Origin: CAZCCC01 sp964535715
GTDB taxonomy: Bacteria; Patescibacteriota; Patescibacteriia; Buchananbacterales; UBA6539
DNA length: 64,000 nt
Reading direction: 5' to 3'
Assembly: GCA_964535715.1 (NCBI GenBank)
Contig: CAZHUO010000001.1
Coordinates: 57,698 to 121,697 of the forward strand
Shown: positions 17,945-27,217 of the stretch, in pieces
How the letters are laid out: each line of letters starts with the position of its first letter
Numbering within the stretch: position 1 is the stretch's first letter
Notes under the pieces: model-generated
Databases searched by the model: none
What the model was told of the DNA's origin: nothing
What the model saw: the letters and a program-made list of their open reading frames with translations, nothing else
Program-made: the position numbers and the translations under genes

Positions 17945-19669
17945 ATGAATAGCCAGAAAAATCAATTACTCGGCGCATTAGTGTCAGAAAATATTTTGGA
18001 TATTAATGCCGCTTCTGAAATTGAAAAAAAAGCCCTGGCTGAAAACAAAAGCATTGAAGATATTATTATCAGTAAAAATATAGTTGATGAAGAAAAACTT
18101 ACTGAAATAAGGGCAAAAATTTTGGATGTTCCCGCGGTTAACTTAAGCGGAAAGCAGATTCAAAAAAAAATTTTAAACTTGATTCCAAAAGAAGTTGCGG
18201 AAAATTATCAAATGGTTCCATTTGAAAAAATTGGAAATGAAGTTCATGTTGCCTTAATTAATCCCCAAAATTTTAAAGCGATTGAAGCGATTGAATTTTT
18301 AGCCCAAAAAGCCAATTTAAAAATTAAATATTTCATTACCTCGCCTTCAAGCTTTAATTCGGCATTCAAGCAATTCGGAGTTTTAGGTGAAGAAGTCCAA
18401 AAAGCTTTAGCCGGCATAGAGGAAGATTCAGACGAAGTTTTTGACATTGATAGGATGAAAGAAATGGAGCAGGTAATTAAGAATGCTCCGGTTTCAAAAA
18501 TGGTTTTGGTGATTATTAGGCATGCAATCGACGGCCGGGCTTCCGATATTCATATCGAGCCGACAATTAAAGATACAAGAGTCCGTTATCGGATTGATGG
18601 AATTTTAAGGACTTCCTTGGTTTTGCCAAAATATATCCATTCGGCAATCATAGGACGGATAAAAGTTTTGGCAAATTTAAAAATAGATGAAACCAGAAAA
18701 CCCCAAGACGGCAGAATCAGGCTAAGTATAGAAGACCATGATGTTGATTTTCGCGTATCGACTTTGCCGTTATTTGAGGGTGAAAAAATCGTTTTGAGAA
18801 TTTTAGATACGGCAACGGAAGTTCCTACCTTGGAAGACTTGGGATTTAATCCCATCCACATAAATATTATTAAAGAAGTTGTTAAAAAACCTCACGGACT
18901 TTTGCTTTTGACCGGTCCGACCGGTTCGGGGAAAACCACTACTCTTTATACGATTTTAACAATGCTAAATCAGGAAGGGACAAATATCGTAACCCTTGAA
19001 GATCCGATCGAATATTATGTCCCGGGAGTAAATCAATCGAATATTAATCCTGATGTCGGTTATACCTTTGCTTCAGGCTTAAGATCAATATTGCGCCAGG
19101 ATCCCAATGTCATAATGGTTGGCGAAATCAGGGATAAGGAAACTACCGAGCTGGTAATCCATGCAAGTTTGACCGGCCATTTGATGCTTTCGACCCTTCA
19201 TACCAATAATGCTGTCGGTTCAATACCCCGGCTAATCGACCTTGGAGCTGAGCCCTTTTTGCTTTCATCTGTCCTTAATTTAGTTATTGCCCAGAGGCTT
19301 GCCAGAAGAATTTGCCCTGATTGCAAAAAAGAAATTCCAATCCCTCAGGTGATGCTTAAAAAAGTTAAAGAGCAGCTGGCAAGTACGCCTGCGGAATATT
19401 TACAGGGGCTTAATTTTGATAAATTGGTTTTTTATAAAGGCCAAGGCTGTTCTCACTGCGGAAATTTGGGTTATAAGGGCAGAATTGCCGTGTCGGAAGC
19501 AATTATAATTAATAATGAAATAAGAGAAATAATCAGCAGGGGCGGCGATGTTAACATGGTTAAAGTTTTGAAGGATCAAAATTTTATCACTTTAACCCAG
19601 GATTGCCTGATTAAAGCATTAAAAGGGCTGACTACCATAGATGAAGTAATCAGGGTGTCGCAAATATAA
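17945..19669 (+). CDS. pilB: Type IV pilus assembly ATPase PilB (GspE family)
   Basis: Hexameric motor that powers pilin polymerisation. 574 residues: an N-terminal MshEN-like domain, then the secretion ATPase core with Walker A GPTGSGKTTTLYT, Asp box VTLEDPIEYY, Walker B MVGEIRDKETTE and His box LSTLHTNNA, all canonical. The tetracysteine zinc motif (CPDCKKEIPIP ... GCSHCGNLGYKGR) is present near the C-terminus. It is thus the competent motor of this locus, unlike the PilT homologue two genes downstream. Confidence 0.97.
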   Translation: MNSQKNQLLGALVSENILDINAASEIEKKALAENKSIEDIIISKNIVDEEKLTEIRAKILDVPAVNLSGKQIQKKILNLIPKEVAENYQMVPFEKIGNEVHVALINPQNFKAIEAIEFLAQKANLKIKYFITSPSSFNSAFKQFGVLGEEVQKALAGIEEDSDEVFDIDRMKEMEQVIKNAPVSKMVLVIIRHAIDGRASDIHIEPTIKDTRVRYRIDGILRTSLVLPKYIHSAIIGRIKVLANLKIDETRKPQDGRIRLSIEDHDVDFRVSTLPLFEGEKIVLRILDTATEVPTLEDLGFNPIHINIIKEVVKKPHGLLLLTGPTGSGKTTTLYTILTMLNQEGTNIVTLEDPIEYYVPGVNQSNINPDVGYTFASGLRSILRQDPNVIMVGEIRDKETTELVIHASLTGHLMLSTLHTNNAVGSIPRLIDLGAEPFLLSSVLNLVIAQRLARRICPDCKKEIPIPQVMLKKVKEQLASTPAEYLQGLNFDKLVFYKGQGCSHCGNLGYKGRIAVSEAIIINNEIREIISRGGDVNMVKVLKDQNFITLTQDCLIKALKGLTTIDEVIRVSQI

Positions 19670-19704
19670 AATAATCTACAAATTAAAAATAATGAATTAA
19701 AATT

Positions 19705-20079
19705 ATGGCCAGCAAGAAAAAAATTTTATTAGTTGAGGACGATGAATTTTTAGCCGAACTTTATGCAACCAAACTGGGTTTGGAAAAATTTGAAGTATAT
19801 TTGGCATCAGACGGCGAAAAAGGATTAAGGATAACAAAAGAAAAAAAACCCGATTTGATTTTGCTGGATATAATACTGCCTAAAATGGATGGTTTTGAAA
19901 TTTTAAAAATTTTGAAAGCCGATCCTGAATTAAAGAATATCCCCGTTATTCTTTTGACGAACTTAAGCCAGAAAGATGAAGTCAAAAAAGGCCTTGAGCT
20001 GGGTGCTAACGATTATTTGATTAAGGCTCATTTTATGCCTTCGGAAGTTGTAAAAAAAATAAAAAACATTATTGGATAA
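19705..20079 (+). CDS. Single-domain response regulator (CheY-like receiver)
   Basis: 124 residues, a receiver domain only. The acidic pair (Glu11, Asp12, Asp13), phosphoacceptor Asp55 in LILLDIILPKMDG, the LLTN threonine and the conserved lysine in DYLIKAHF are all present. There is no output domain. Lying between pilB and the pilT homologue, it probably modulates the pilus motors in response to an unlinked histidine kinase; no kinase is in the window. Confidence 0.93.
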   Translation: MASKKKILLVEDDEFLAELYATKLGLEKFEVYLASDGEKGLRITKEKKPDLILLDIILPKMDGFEILKILKADPELKNIPVILLTNLSQKDEVKKGLELGANDYLIKAHFMPSEVVKKIKNIIG

Positions 20080-20089
20080 ATAAAAAATT

Positions 20090-21160
20090 ATGGCTTCAAT
20101 AGACTCCATTATCAATAGAATTTTGATTGCCGCCGCAAAGCAAAAAGCTTCAAATATTCATTTGACTGTTGGCGCTTTGCCGGCTTTAAGAATTGATGAA
20201 AAACTTATTGAGCTTTCCGATGAAGTGGCAATAACAGATGATTTTTTAAGGCAGCTTGCCGACAGCTGGCTTGATATTTCTCAAAAGCAGGAATTGGTAA
20301 AAAATAAAGAGATAATCTTCGTCAAAGAGATTGACAATAAATTCAGATTTAAAATAAATTTTTTTTTCCAAAAAGGTTTTTTGTCGGCTTCACTGAAGGT
20401 AATTTATGACAAGATTCCATCATTGGCAAGTTTAGGACTGCCAAAGTCGGCTTACGGCTTTTCGGAAAAGAATTCCGGCCTAATTATAATTTGCGGCCCT
20501 TACGATTCCGGCCGGAGCACGACTGTTAATTCAATAATCGAAGAAATCAATAAAAAAAGAAGTGAAAATATAATTGTTATTGAAAAGCCGGTAGAATATC
20601 TTTTTACGAACCAGAAAAGCATTATTGAACAAAGGGAAGTTGGCCGAGATACTATTTCTTTTACTGAGGCGGTTAAATCTGCCCAGCAGTCAGATGTTGA
20701 TATAATTTCGGTTGGCGCTAATTCTGAATCCGAATCAATACCGCTTGTCGTTGAATTTGCCAATTCCGGCCGGCTGGCTTTTATGATCATGGATACGATT
20801 TCCGCAATTCAAACCATTGAAGAAATTATCTCTTCTTTTCCGGTAAATGAAAGGGAAAGGGCGAATATTTTGCTTGCTGATTGTATTCTCTCGATAATTT
20901 CTCAGCGTTTGGTTCCTCGCCGTGGCGGCGGCTTGGCTTTGGCAACGGAGATTTTAATTGCCACCGAATCAGTCCGTTCTCTTATTAGGGAGGGGAAAAT
21001 CAAGCAGCTGATGACTATTTTACAAAGTTCCAGGGAAGAAGGAATGCTTACATTAGACCAGTCATTAGCTGAATTAGTTTTATCAAACGAGGTTTCAATT
21101 GAAAAAGCGATGGAATATGTAGGTGATAAAGAAATTTTTCGAGGAATGGCTAAGGGTTAA
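20090..21160 (+). CDS. PilT-family protein with degenerate catalytic motifs
   Basis: 356 residues align along their whole length with PilT, the pilus retraction ATPase (QREVGRDTISF, SQRLVPRRGGG, IREGKIKQLM and LDQSLAELV are recognisable). Every catalytic motif is changed: Walker A reads GPYDSGRST (residues 136-144, Lys replaced by Arg142), the Asp box reads VIEKPVEY (Lys166), Walker B reads ISVGANSE (Ala210 for the catalytic Glu), and the His box reads AFMIMDT (Asp235, with Arg228 for the upstream His). It probably does not hydrolyse ATP and may be a structural or regulatory partner of PilB. The frame is intact and embedded in the operon, so it is not a simple pseudogene. Confidence 0.88.
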   Translation: MASIDSIINRILIAAAKQKASNIHLTVGALPALRIDEKLIELSDEVAITDDFLRQLADSWLDISQKQELVKNKEIIFVKEIDNKFRFKINFFFQKGFLSASLKVIYDKIPSLASLGLPKSAYGFSEKNSGLIIICGPYDSGRSTTVNSIIEEINKKRSENIIVIEKPVEYLFTNQKSIIEQREVGRDTISFTEAVKSAQQSDVDIISVGANSESESIPLVVEFANSGRLAFMIMDTISAIQTIEEIISSFPVNERERANILLADCILSIISQRLVPRRGGGLALATEILIATESVRSLIREGKIKQLMTILQSSREEGMLTLDQSLAELVLSNEVSIEKAMEYVGDKEIFRGMAKG

Positions 21161-21173
21161 TATTTGATAATTT

Positions 21174-22379
21174 ATGCCTTATTACCGATACAAAGCAAAA
21201 GATAAAACCGGCACCACTTTGTCCGGCTTGATTCAGTCGATTTCAAGCGATTTGGCGGTCGACATGCTTTCGGAACAAGGTTTGGTGATCCTTTCTTTAA
21301 AGGAAGAGGATATTAAAAGCTGGGACAGGTCTTTAAAATTTTTCAACCGGATTAAAATTAAGGATCTTGTTGTTTTTTCCCGCCAGCTTTCAGTAATAAT
21401 TTCAGCCACCATACCTTTAGTCCAGGGTTTAAGGATAATAGTCAATCAAACCGAAAATCCCGCTTTTCAAGCAATAATTTCTGAAGTTGCCGATGATGTT
21501 GAAGGCGGAGCCAAGCTTTCCGTATCTTTAGGCCGCCATCCCCATGCTTTTTCTGATTTTTTTGTAAATATCATTAAGTCGGGCGAGACTTCCGGAAAAC
21601 TTGATGAAGTTTTGAATTATTTGGCTGATCAGCAGGAAAAGGATTATGATTTATCGTCCAAAATCAAGGGGGCAATGATTTATCCGATATTTATTCTTGC
21701 CGGTTTAGTGACCGTTGGGGCTTTAATGATGATTTTTGTCATTCCCCAGCTCACCTCGATTTTAGCTGAAACCGGCGTACAGCTGCCATTGTCAACCAGA
21801 ATTTTAATAAGCGTAAGCAATTTTCTTGCCGCTTATTGGTGGGCGGTTTTGATAGCATTAATTTTTGGCATATCTTCTGTCAGAGTTTTGATTTCGACTC
21901 CGAAAGGCAGATATTATTGGGATACTTTCAAGCTTAGGTTGCCGATTTTTGGAAAACTTTTTCAAAAAATAATATTAGTTCGCTTAACCAGAAGCCTTTG
22001 CACCCTTATTACCGGCGGAGTTTCTTTGACAAAAAGCTTGGATATTGTATCTAATGTTGTTGGAAACGAAACTTATAAAATAATCTTGAGGGAAACCAGG
22101 CTTGAAGTTGAAGACGGAAATTCAATAGCCACGATTTTTTTGAAAAGAAAAGAAGTGCCGGTAATGGTTTCGCAAATGCTTAAACTGGGAGAAAAAACCG
22201 GTCGGATTGACGAAATTTTGGATAAACTGGCTAATTTTTACAGTCGGGAAGTAAATAATATGGTGGCGAATCTTACTACTATAATAGAGCCGTTGATTAT
22301 GGTTTTAATGGGTGCTGCTGTCGGTATTTTGGTTGCCGCGATAATTTTGCCAATGTATAATTTAGCGGCGGTTTTATAA
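21174..22379 (+). CDS. pilC: Type IV pilus inner-membrane platform protein PilC
   Basis: 401 residues with the two-domain GspF/PilC architecture. The N-terminal MPYYRYKAKDKTGTTLSG start is typical. The first T2SSF domain includes VFSRQLSVIISATIPL and ends in a hydrophobic pair of segments. The second includes RLTRSLCTLITGGVSLTKSL and EPLIMVLMGAAVGILV. It anchors PilB and the minor pilins in the membrane. It is the last gene of the assembly block before the separately promoted pilin. Confidence 0.96.
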   Translation: MPYYRYKAKDKTGTTLSGLIQSISSDLAVDMLSEQGLVILSLKEEDIKSWDRSLKFFNRIKIKDLVVFSRQLSVIISATIPLVQGLRIIVNQTENPAFQAIISEVADDVEGGAKLSVSLGRHPHAFSDFFVNIIKSGETSGKLDEVLNYLADQQEKDYDLSSKIKGAMIYPIFILAGLVTVGALMMIFVIPQLTSILAETGVQLPLSTRILISVSNFLAAYWWAVLIALIFGISSVRVLISTPKGRYYWDTFKLRLPIFGKLFQKIILVRLTRSLCTLITGGVSLTKSLDIVSNVVGNETYKIILRETRLEVEDGNSIATIFLKRKEVPVMVSQMLKLGEKTGRIDEILDKLANFYSREVNNMVANLTTIIEPLIMVLMGAAVGILVAAIILPMYNLAAVL

Positions 22380-22430
22380 AAGGAATTTCCTTAAATAATC
22401 AAGAAGTTTTAATAATTCATTCGATTGCAA

Positions 22431-22459
22431 TTGCCATTTTTTATTTTTTATATTATAAT
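22431..22459 (+). promoter_or_regulatory. Sigma-70 promoter of the first pilin gene
   Basis: TTGCCA (22431-22436), a 17-bp spacer, TATAAT (22454-22459). This gives a ~60-nt leader ending in the strong ribosome-binding site AAAGGGGGTG before the ATG at 22525, consistent with high pilin expression separate from the assembly operon. Confidence 0.8.
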
Positions 22460-22524
22460 ATAATTAATATAAATAAAAATTATCTTCGTATTAATTTGAT
22501 GCGAAAAAGAAAGGGGGTGAAAAA

Positions 22525-22956
22525 ATGCAAAATAAAAAAGGTTTTACTCTTATCGAATTGCTGGTAGTTATCGCCATTATCGGATTATTGTCGACTTTGG
22601 CGGTTGTCGCTTTAAATTCTGCCAGATCAAAAGCCCGCGATGCTAAAAGAATTGCCGATATCAAACAAATCCAAACCAGCCTGGAGCTTTATTTTAATGA
22701 TCAATCCGGTTATCCTGCCGCTACCGCTACTTTGGGCCTTTCAGGAGCTGCTTGTTTAGGAACTGCCGGCTTTGGAATTGCCGGTTGCGCTGATCCGTAT
22801 ATGGGATTGGTTCCTTCTAATCCGACTCCGCAAGGAGCGGCCTATGTCTATACTTCTGCCGGTGCTGATACTTATACAATTTCATTTAATTTAGAAGGTA
22901 CAACCGGCGGTCTTGCTTCAGGAGCTCATACTGCCAACCAAGACGGAATGCAGTAA
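22525..22956 (+). CDS. Type IV major pilin-like protein
   Basis: 143 residues. A six-residue leader MQNKKG precedes FTLIELLVVIAIIGLLSTLAVVAL, the class III signal cleaved by prepilin peptidase before Phe, with the conserved Glu5. The RSKARDAKRIADIKQIQTSLELYF helix continuation and the small cysteine-containing globular domain are of the type seen in CPR and GspG-like pilins. Its own strong promoter and ribosome-binding site, and the hairpin after the gene, suggest it is the most expressed pilus subunit. Confidence 0.95.
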   Translation: MQNKKGFTLIELLVVIAIIGLLSTLAVVALNSARSKARDAKRIADIKQIQTSLELYFNDQSGYPAATATLGLSGAACLGTAGFGIAGCADPYMGLVPSNPTPQGAAYVYTSAGADTYTISFNLEGTTGGLASGAHTANQDGMQ

Positions 22957-22988
22957 TTTTTACATAATGGAAGCTTCCTAATAATTAT

Positions 22989-23015
22989 CTAGCCCCGACT
23001 ATATGTCGGGGCTAG
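22989..23015 (+). terminator. Hairpin after the pilin gene
   Basis: CTAGCCCCGAC and GTCGGGGCTAG form a perfect 11-bp stem with a five-base loop. There is no U-run, so it may act as an mRNA 3'-end stabiliser as much as a terminator. Confidence 0.65.
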
Positions 23016-23042
23016 ATTAGTATTAAATAAATGATTTAAAAA

Positions 23043-23051
23043 TGCTATAAT
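23043..23051 (+). promoter_or_regulatory. Extended -10 promoter, leaderless spacing
   Basis: TGC-TATAAT (TATAAT at 23046-23051) stands exactly six bases before the ATG at 23058. A start point seven bases after the -10 would be the A of the ATG. Confidence 0.65.
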
Positions 23052-23057
23052 TTATCC

Positions 23058-25316
23058 ATGAATTTAAAAATTAAAAAAATATTTCCGCCGATTTTTCTGC
23101 TTATTTTGATTGTAATATTTTTATCGCCTTATTTATTCAGCCAAAATATTCCTTATGTCGGTGATTTTACCGGCAGTGATTTAACCGAACTTAATTTGCC
23201 GTTTCGTTATCTTTCATCATTGGCCTTAAAAAACGGTGAGATTCCTCATTTGACAGGGCTTTTGGCCAATGGCTTGCCGATTTTAGCCGAAGGCCAGGCA
23301 GGCGTTTTTTATCCGCTAAATTTTTTGTATATTTTTTTGCCGTTTTTTCTGGCAGTTAATTTGGCCCTGCTTTTGAATTTTTTTCTGGCCGGATTTTTCA
23401 GCTATATTTATTTCCGCATTTTGAAAATAAGCCAGATGGGTTCGCTTTTGGCCGCCGTCTCATTTTGTTTCAGCGGCTTTTTTATTTTCCGGCTCAAACA
23501 TTTGAATATGATTAATTCGGCAATTTGGCTACCGCTTGAGCTTTATCTTGTGGAGAGATATTTTTCCGAAAAAAAATCAAAGGCGATAAATTTGATTCTT
23601 TTAGCTTTGGTTTTTGCGCTTCAGTTTTTTGCCGGCCATCCCCAGATTTTTTATATATCTTTTTTGTCGGTATTTTTATATTTTTGCCTTAAGATTATTT
23701 TTGCCAGCAAGGAAAAATTTTTCAGCAAATTAAAAGAAATTATTTTATTCTGGGTATTTGTGACAATTATTTTTTGTTCTGTTTCGGCAATCCAGCTGGT
23801 GCCCACATTTTTTTATGCCAAAGATTCTAGCCGTGGATTTGTGATGGATTATCTGCATACAAAGGAATTTCCTTATTTGGTCTCAAGCCTTCAATATTTT
23901 GTTTCCCCTTATTTTTTAGGAAATCCCTCAATAAACACTTATCCATCGGACAGGATAAAGGAATTCGGAGTTTTTTGGGAAAATAATTTTTATTTTGGCC
24001 TGCTGCCTCTTTTATTGGCTATTTATGCTTTATTATTCTTGTTTTTTAAAAAATTACAGGTAAGGATCTTATTTTTCCTGATTTTTTTGTCGCTACTTTT
24101 AAGCTTCGGGGCTTCTAATCCTCTTTTTCTTATTTTTTGGGAGCTTATTCCCGGATTTAAAATTTTCAGATTTCCGCAGAGGTTTATGATATTAGGCCTT
24201 GTCTGCCTGGCAGCATTAGCGGGTTTTGGTTTTGATTTTTTTTGGGACAAAATAAAAAAAAGCGCGGAAAAATTTAATTTTCTAAAAAATTCTAAATTAC
24301 TGTTTAATTCACTTCTGCCGCTTGTAATAATAATTATTATTGCCGCCGACTTGTTTTTAGTTGCCTATTCCTATCTTGGAGTTTTGGATTATAAGAAATA
24401 TTTCATTGACGAACCCAAAAGCGTAGAATTTTTAAAACAGGATAAGGATCATTATAAAATTTACAGTCTTGGCTGGCCTGAAGCTTGGAATCATATAAAT
24501 AATATTTCCGGAGGCTGGCAGAATAATTTTTCACTTTTTATTTCCGGCCGAGAGCTTTTACCGCCAAATTTAAATGTTTTTTGGGGAATTTCTTCAATTC
24601 AAGATCGGGCATCTTTGGAAGGCGGAATGATTTCCAATGAATTATTCAATTTATCTTATTTATTGGATCAAAGTTTTAAAAAAAACGGGGAAGTAATTTT
24701 TGTTTCAGAGCAAACGCTTAAAATTTTGGGAATGCAAAATGTTAAATATCTGCTATCTTTTAGAGTTGTTAATTCGAATAATTTGATTTTAGTAAAAGAG
24801 ATAAAAAATGATTTTTTGCCTTCTTTAAAAATTTACAAAAATAATTATTTTTTGCCTTTTGCTTTCGATGTTTTTAAAACAAGACGGGTCGAAGAAAAAA
24901 AGGAAATAGTCAAAGAATTATTTGATTTGAATTTTAATCCAAGTAATGAAATTATTTTGGATGAAGATTCACTTAATTATGAAAAAGATGGCCAAAAAGC
25001 TATTTTGGATTTTTATGAAAGAAGCAATAGCCGCTATGCCATTAATGTAGATTTCAGCCATGATGGCTACCTCTTTTTAAGCCAGTCTTTTGATAAATTT
25101 TGGCAGGCTGAAATCGATGGGATCAAGTCTAATTTATTAAGAGCAAATTATGCCTTTATCGCCTTAAAAATATCTGCCGGTAGACACAATATTGTTTTTA
25201 CTTACAAGCCTTTATATTACACGATAGGCAAATGGATAACTATTGTTTCTCTGATTTTTTTGGTTTTATTTCTATTTTATCATTATTTATTTAAGGAAAA
25301 AATAAATGAAAAATAA
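23058..25316 (+). CDS. YfhO-like polytopic membrane protein
   Basis: 752 residues with about a dozen hydrophobic segments in the first ~450 residues and another at the C-terminus, and a soluble region of ~250 residues between. The FPYVGDFTGSDLTE-like loop after the first helix and the AEGQAGVFYPLNFL motif resemble YfhO-family proteins (GT-C-fold glycosyltransferase relatives). A lipid-linked sugar transfer role, perhaps for pilin or surface protein glycosylation, is inferred from family and position. The gene overlaps the next one by 11 bp, indicating co-translation. Confidence 0.75.
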   Translation: MNLKIKKIFPPIFLLILIVIFLSPYLFSQNIPYVGDFTGSDLTELNLPFRYLSSLALKNGEIPHLTGLLANGLPILAEGQAGVFYPLNFLYIFLPFFLAVNLALLLNFFLAGFFSYIYFRILKISQMGSLLAAVSFCFSGFFIFRLKHLNMINSAIWLPLELYLVERYFSEKKSKAINLILLALVFALQFFAGHPQIFYISFLSVFLYFCLKIIFASKEKFFSKLKEIILFWVFVTIIFCSVSAIQLVPTFFYAKDSSRGFVMDYLHTKEFPYLVSSLQYFVSPYFLGNPSINTYPSDRIKEFGVFWENNFYFGLLPLLLAIYALLFLFFKKLQVRILFFLIFLSLLLSFGASNPLFLIFWELIPGFKIFRFPQRFMILGLVCLAALAGFGFDFFWDKIKKSAEKFNFLKNSKLLFNSLLPLVIIIIIAADLFLVAYSYLGVLDYKKYFIDEPKSVEFLKQDKDHYKIYSLGWPEAWNHINNISGGWQNNFSLFISGRELLPPNLNVFWGISSIQDRASLEGGMISNELFNLSYLLDQSFKKNGEVIFVSEQTLKILGMQNVKYLLSFRVVNSNNLILVKEIKNDFLPSLKIYKNNYFLPFAFDVFKTRRVEEKKEIVKELFDLNFNPSNEIILDEDSLNYEKDGQKAILDFYERSNSRYAINVDFSHDGYLFLSQSFDKFWQAEIDGIKSNLLRANYAFIALKISAGRHNIVFTYKPLYYTIGKWITIVSLIFLVLFLFYHYLFKEKINEK

Positions 25317-27114
25317 ATTAATAAGAAATAATTTTTTATATTTTTGCTTGGCTTTTTTTGTTCCAATGTCAATATATCTTTTAACCTTGGCCCCAACAGT
25401 TACTGTTGAAGACAGCGGTGAATTAATCACCGCCGCCTATACTCTTGGCATTCCTCATCCTTCTGGCTATCCGTTATATGCAATTTTAGGAAAAATTTTT
25501 ACCTATATTCCTTTTGGCACGATTGCTTGGCGGGTCAATCTGATGTCTGCATTTTTTGGTGCACTGTCCGTAGCGTTGCTTTATTTAGTTATTGAAAGGT
25601 TAACCAAAAATAAGCTGATTTCATTTTTTTCATCTTTGATTTTTGCTTTTTCTCCGATTTTTTGGTCGCAATGCGTTATTGCCGAAGTATATACAATAAA
25701 TACTTTTTTCACTGCTCTGCTGATTTTTATTCTTTTATGCTGGGCGGAAAAACAAGATAAAAAATATCTTCTTTGGTTTTCATTCTTATTCGGATTAAGC
25801 CTGACTAACCATACGGCAATGATTCTTTTTGCGCCGGTATTTGCCATATTTATAGTTTCTCATAGAATGGAAATCATTAAGGAATGGAGATTAATTGTTT
25901 ATATGCTTGCATTATTTTTAGCCGGACTTTTGCTTTATTTTTATATTCCTCTTCGAGCTTGGCAAAGAGCGGATTTCAACTGGGGACCGATTACAAATTG
26001 GATTGACGTATTGGCTCATATCAGCCGTCAGCAATATAATGATTTTTCACCCCTTAAAAGCATGTATAGCAAGCTTGGGATAATGATTTATTTTTTTGTT
26101 GAAATAGCCAATCAGTTTTACATTCCTTCCTTGATTTTAGCGTTAATTGGCGCTGCGGCTCTTTGGCTTAAAGATAAAAAAACCGCCTGGCTTACGACCG
26201 GAATTTTTTTAGGCAGCAGCATCGTTATAATCTATTTAAGGAAATTCGGCTTTGTTTTGGGAATAGAATACACCTATAGAGTATATTACCTGCCGGCATT
26301 TCTAATTGTGGTTGTCTGGCTTGGGATAATTATTAATTATCTTTATGTGTTTTTGCCGGAAATTTTAAAAAACAAAGCGCTTGTAAATTTAACCAAAGGC
26401 CTTTTTTGGCTGGTTTTAATTTCATTGCCCCTAAGCTTTCTTGTTGGCAATTATAAAAAAGCGGATATGAGCTCTTTTTGGCTGGTTTATGATTATTCTA
26501 AAAATCTATTAGACAGTATGGAACCAAACAGCGTTTACTATTTTTCCAATGACGGCAGCCTGTCGGGCGATACCGAAATATTCAGCCTCGTCTATTTAAA
26601 AATGGTTGAAAATTATCGTAGCGACATTGACATCGTCTCCGAACATAGGTTTTTTTATAAAGATATAAATTTAACTCTGCCAAAAAGCTTTTTTAAGCTT
26701 GATTTTGACGAAAAAAGAAAAAATTTTTTTAATCTTTTGGCCGAAATAAAAGATAGGCCTTTATATACGACTTTTGCGATTACTGAAAAAGAAAGCGATT
26801 TGGGCTTATTCAGCCTTTCAAACGGGTATGTTCATCGAATTTACAGAAGCTTAGAAGAAGCCAAAAAGGCTGAGCTGAAAGTAATTTTACCGCCGATAAG
26901 AAATATTTCGGAGATTGACGGCCAAAGCGATTATTCGCTTACCGGGATCGCTTCGCGCTACAATTATAATTTAGCATATTTATATTTAGCGCTTGGCCAA
27001 AAAGAAGAATCGCAAAGGCGTTTGATAAATGCTTTTAATTTTGATATTGCTCCGTTTAATCATGAATACCGCCGATTTATTGATTATCGGTCTGAATGGC
27101 TTGGCGATAATTAA
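25306..27114 (+). CDS. DUF2723-type polytopic membrane protein (GT-C-like)
   Basis: 602 residues. The start LAPTVTVEDSGELITAAYTLGIPHPSGYPLYAILGK is diagnostic of DUF2723 (related to TMEM260 and O-mannosyltransferase folds), with the acidic ED pair in the first external loop as in GT-C enzymes. About ten membrane helices are followed by a soluble C-terminal region. It probably transfers a sugar from a lipid carrier to secreted proteins; substrates are unknown. It is paired with the YfhO-like gene and embedded within the pilus locus. Confidence 0.82.
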   Translation: MKNKLIRNNFLYFCLAFFVPMSIYLLTLAPTVTVEDSGELITAAYTLGIPHPSGYPLYAILGKIFTYIPFGTIAWRVNLMSAFFGALSVALLYLVIERLTKNKLISFFSSLIFAFSPIFWSQCVIAEVYTINTFFTALLIFILLCWAEKQDKKYLLWFSFLFGLSLTNHTAMILFAPVFAIFIVSHRMEIIKEWRLIVYMLALFLAGLLLYFYIPLRAWQRADFNWGPITNWIDVLAHISRQQYNDFSPLKSMYSKLGIMIYFFVEIANQFYIPSLILALIGAAALWLKDKKTAWLTTGIFLGSSIVIIYLRKFGFVLGIEYTYRVYYLPAFLIVVVWLGIIINYLYVFLPEILKNKALVNLTKGLFWLVLISLPLSFLVGNYKKADMSSFWLVYDYSKNLLDSMEPNSVYYFSNDGSLSGDTEIFSLVYLKMVENYRSDIDIVSEHRFFYKDINLTLPKSFFKLDFDEKRKNFFNLLAEIKDRPLYTTFAITEKESDLGLFSLSNGYVHRIYRSLEEAKKAELKVILPPIRNISEIDGQSDYSLTGIASRYNYNLAYLYLALGQKEESQRRLINAFNFDIAPFNHEYRRFIDYRSEWLGDN

Positions 27115-27217
27115 AGAAGAAAATTAAAATAGTACTCCTATTTTTACTCAATATCTGTTTTTTGATTTTTAAATATGCTATGATTAAATTAAGTGTTTTT
27201 ACTTTTTTTGCAAAGAA

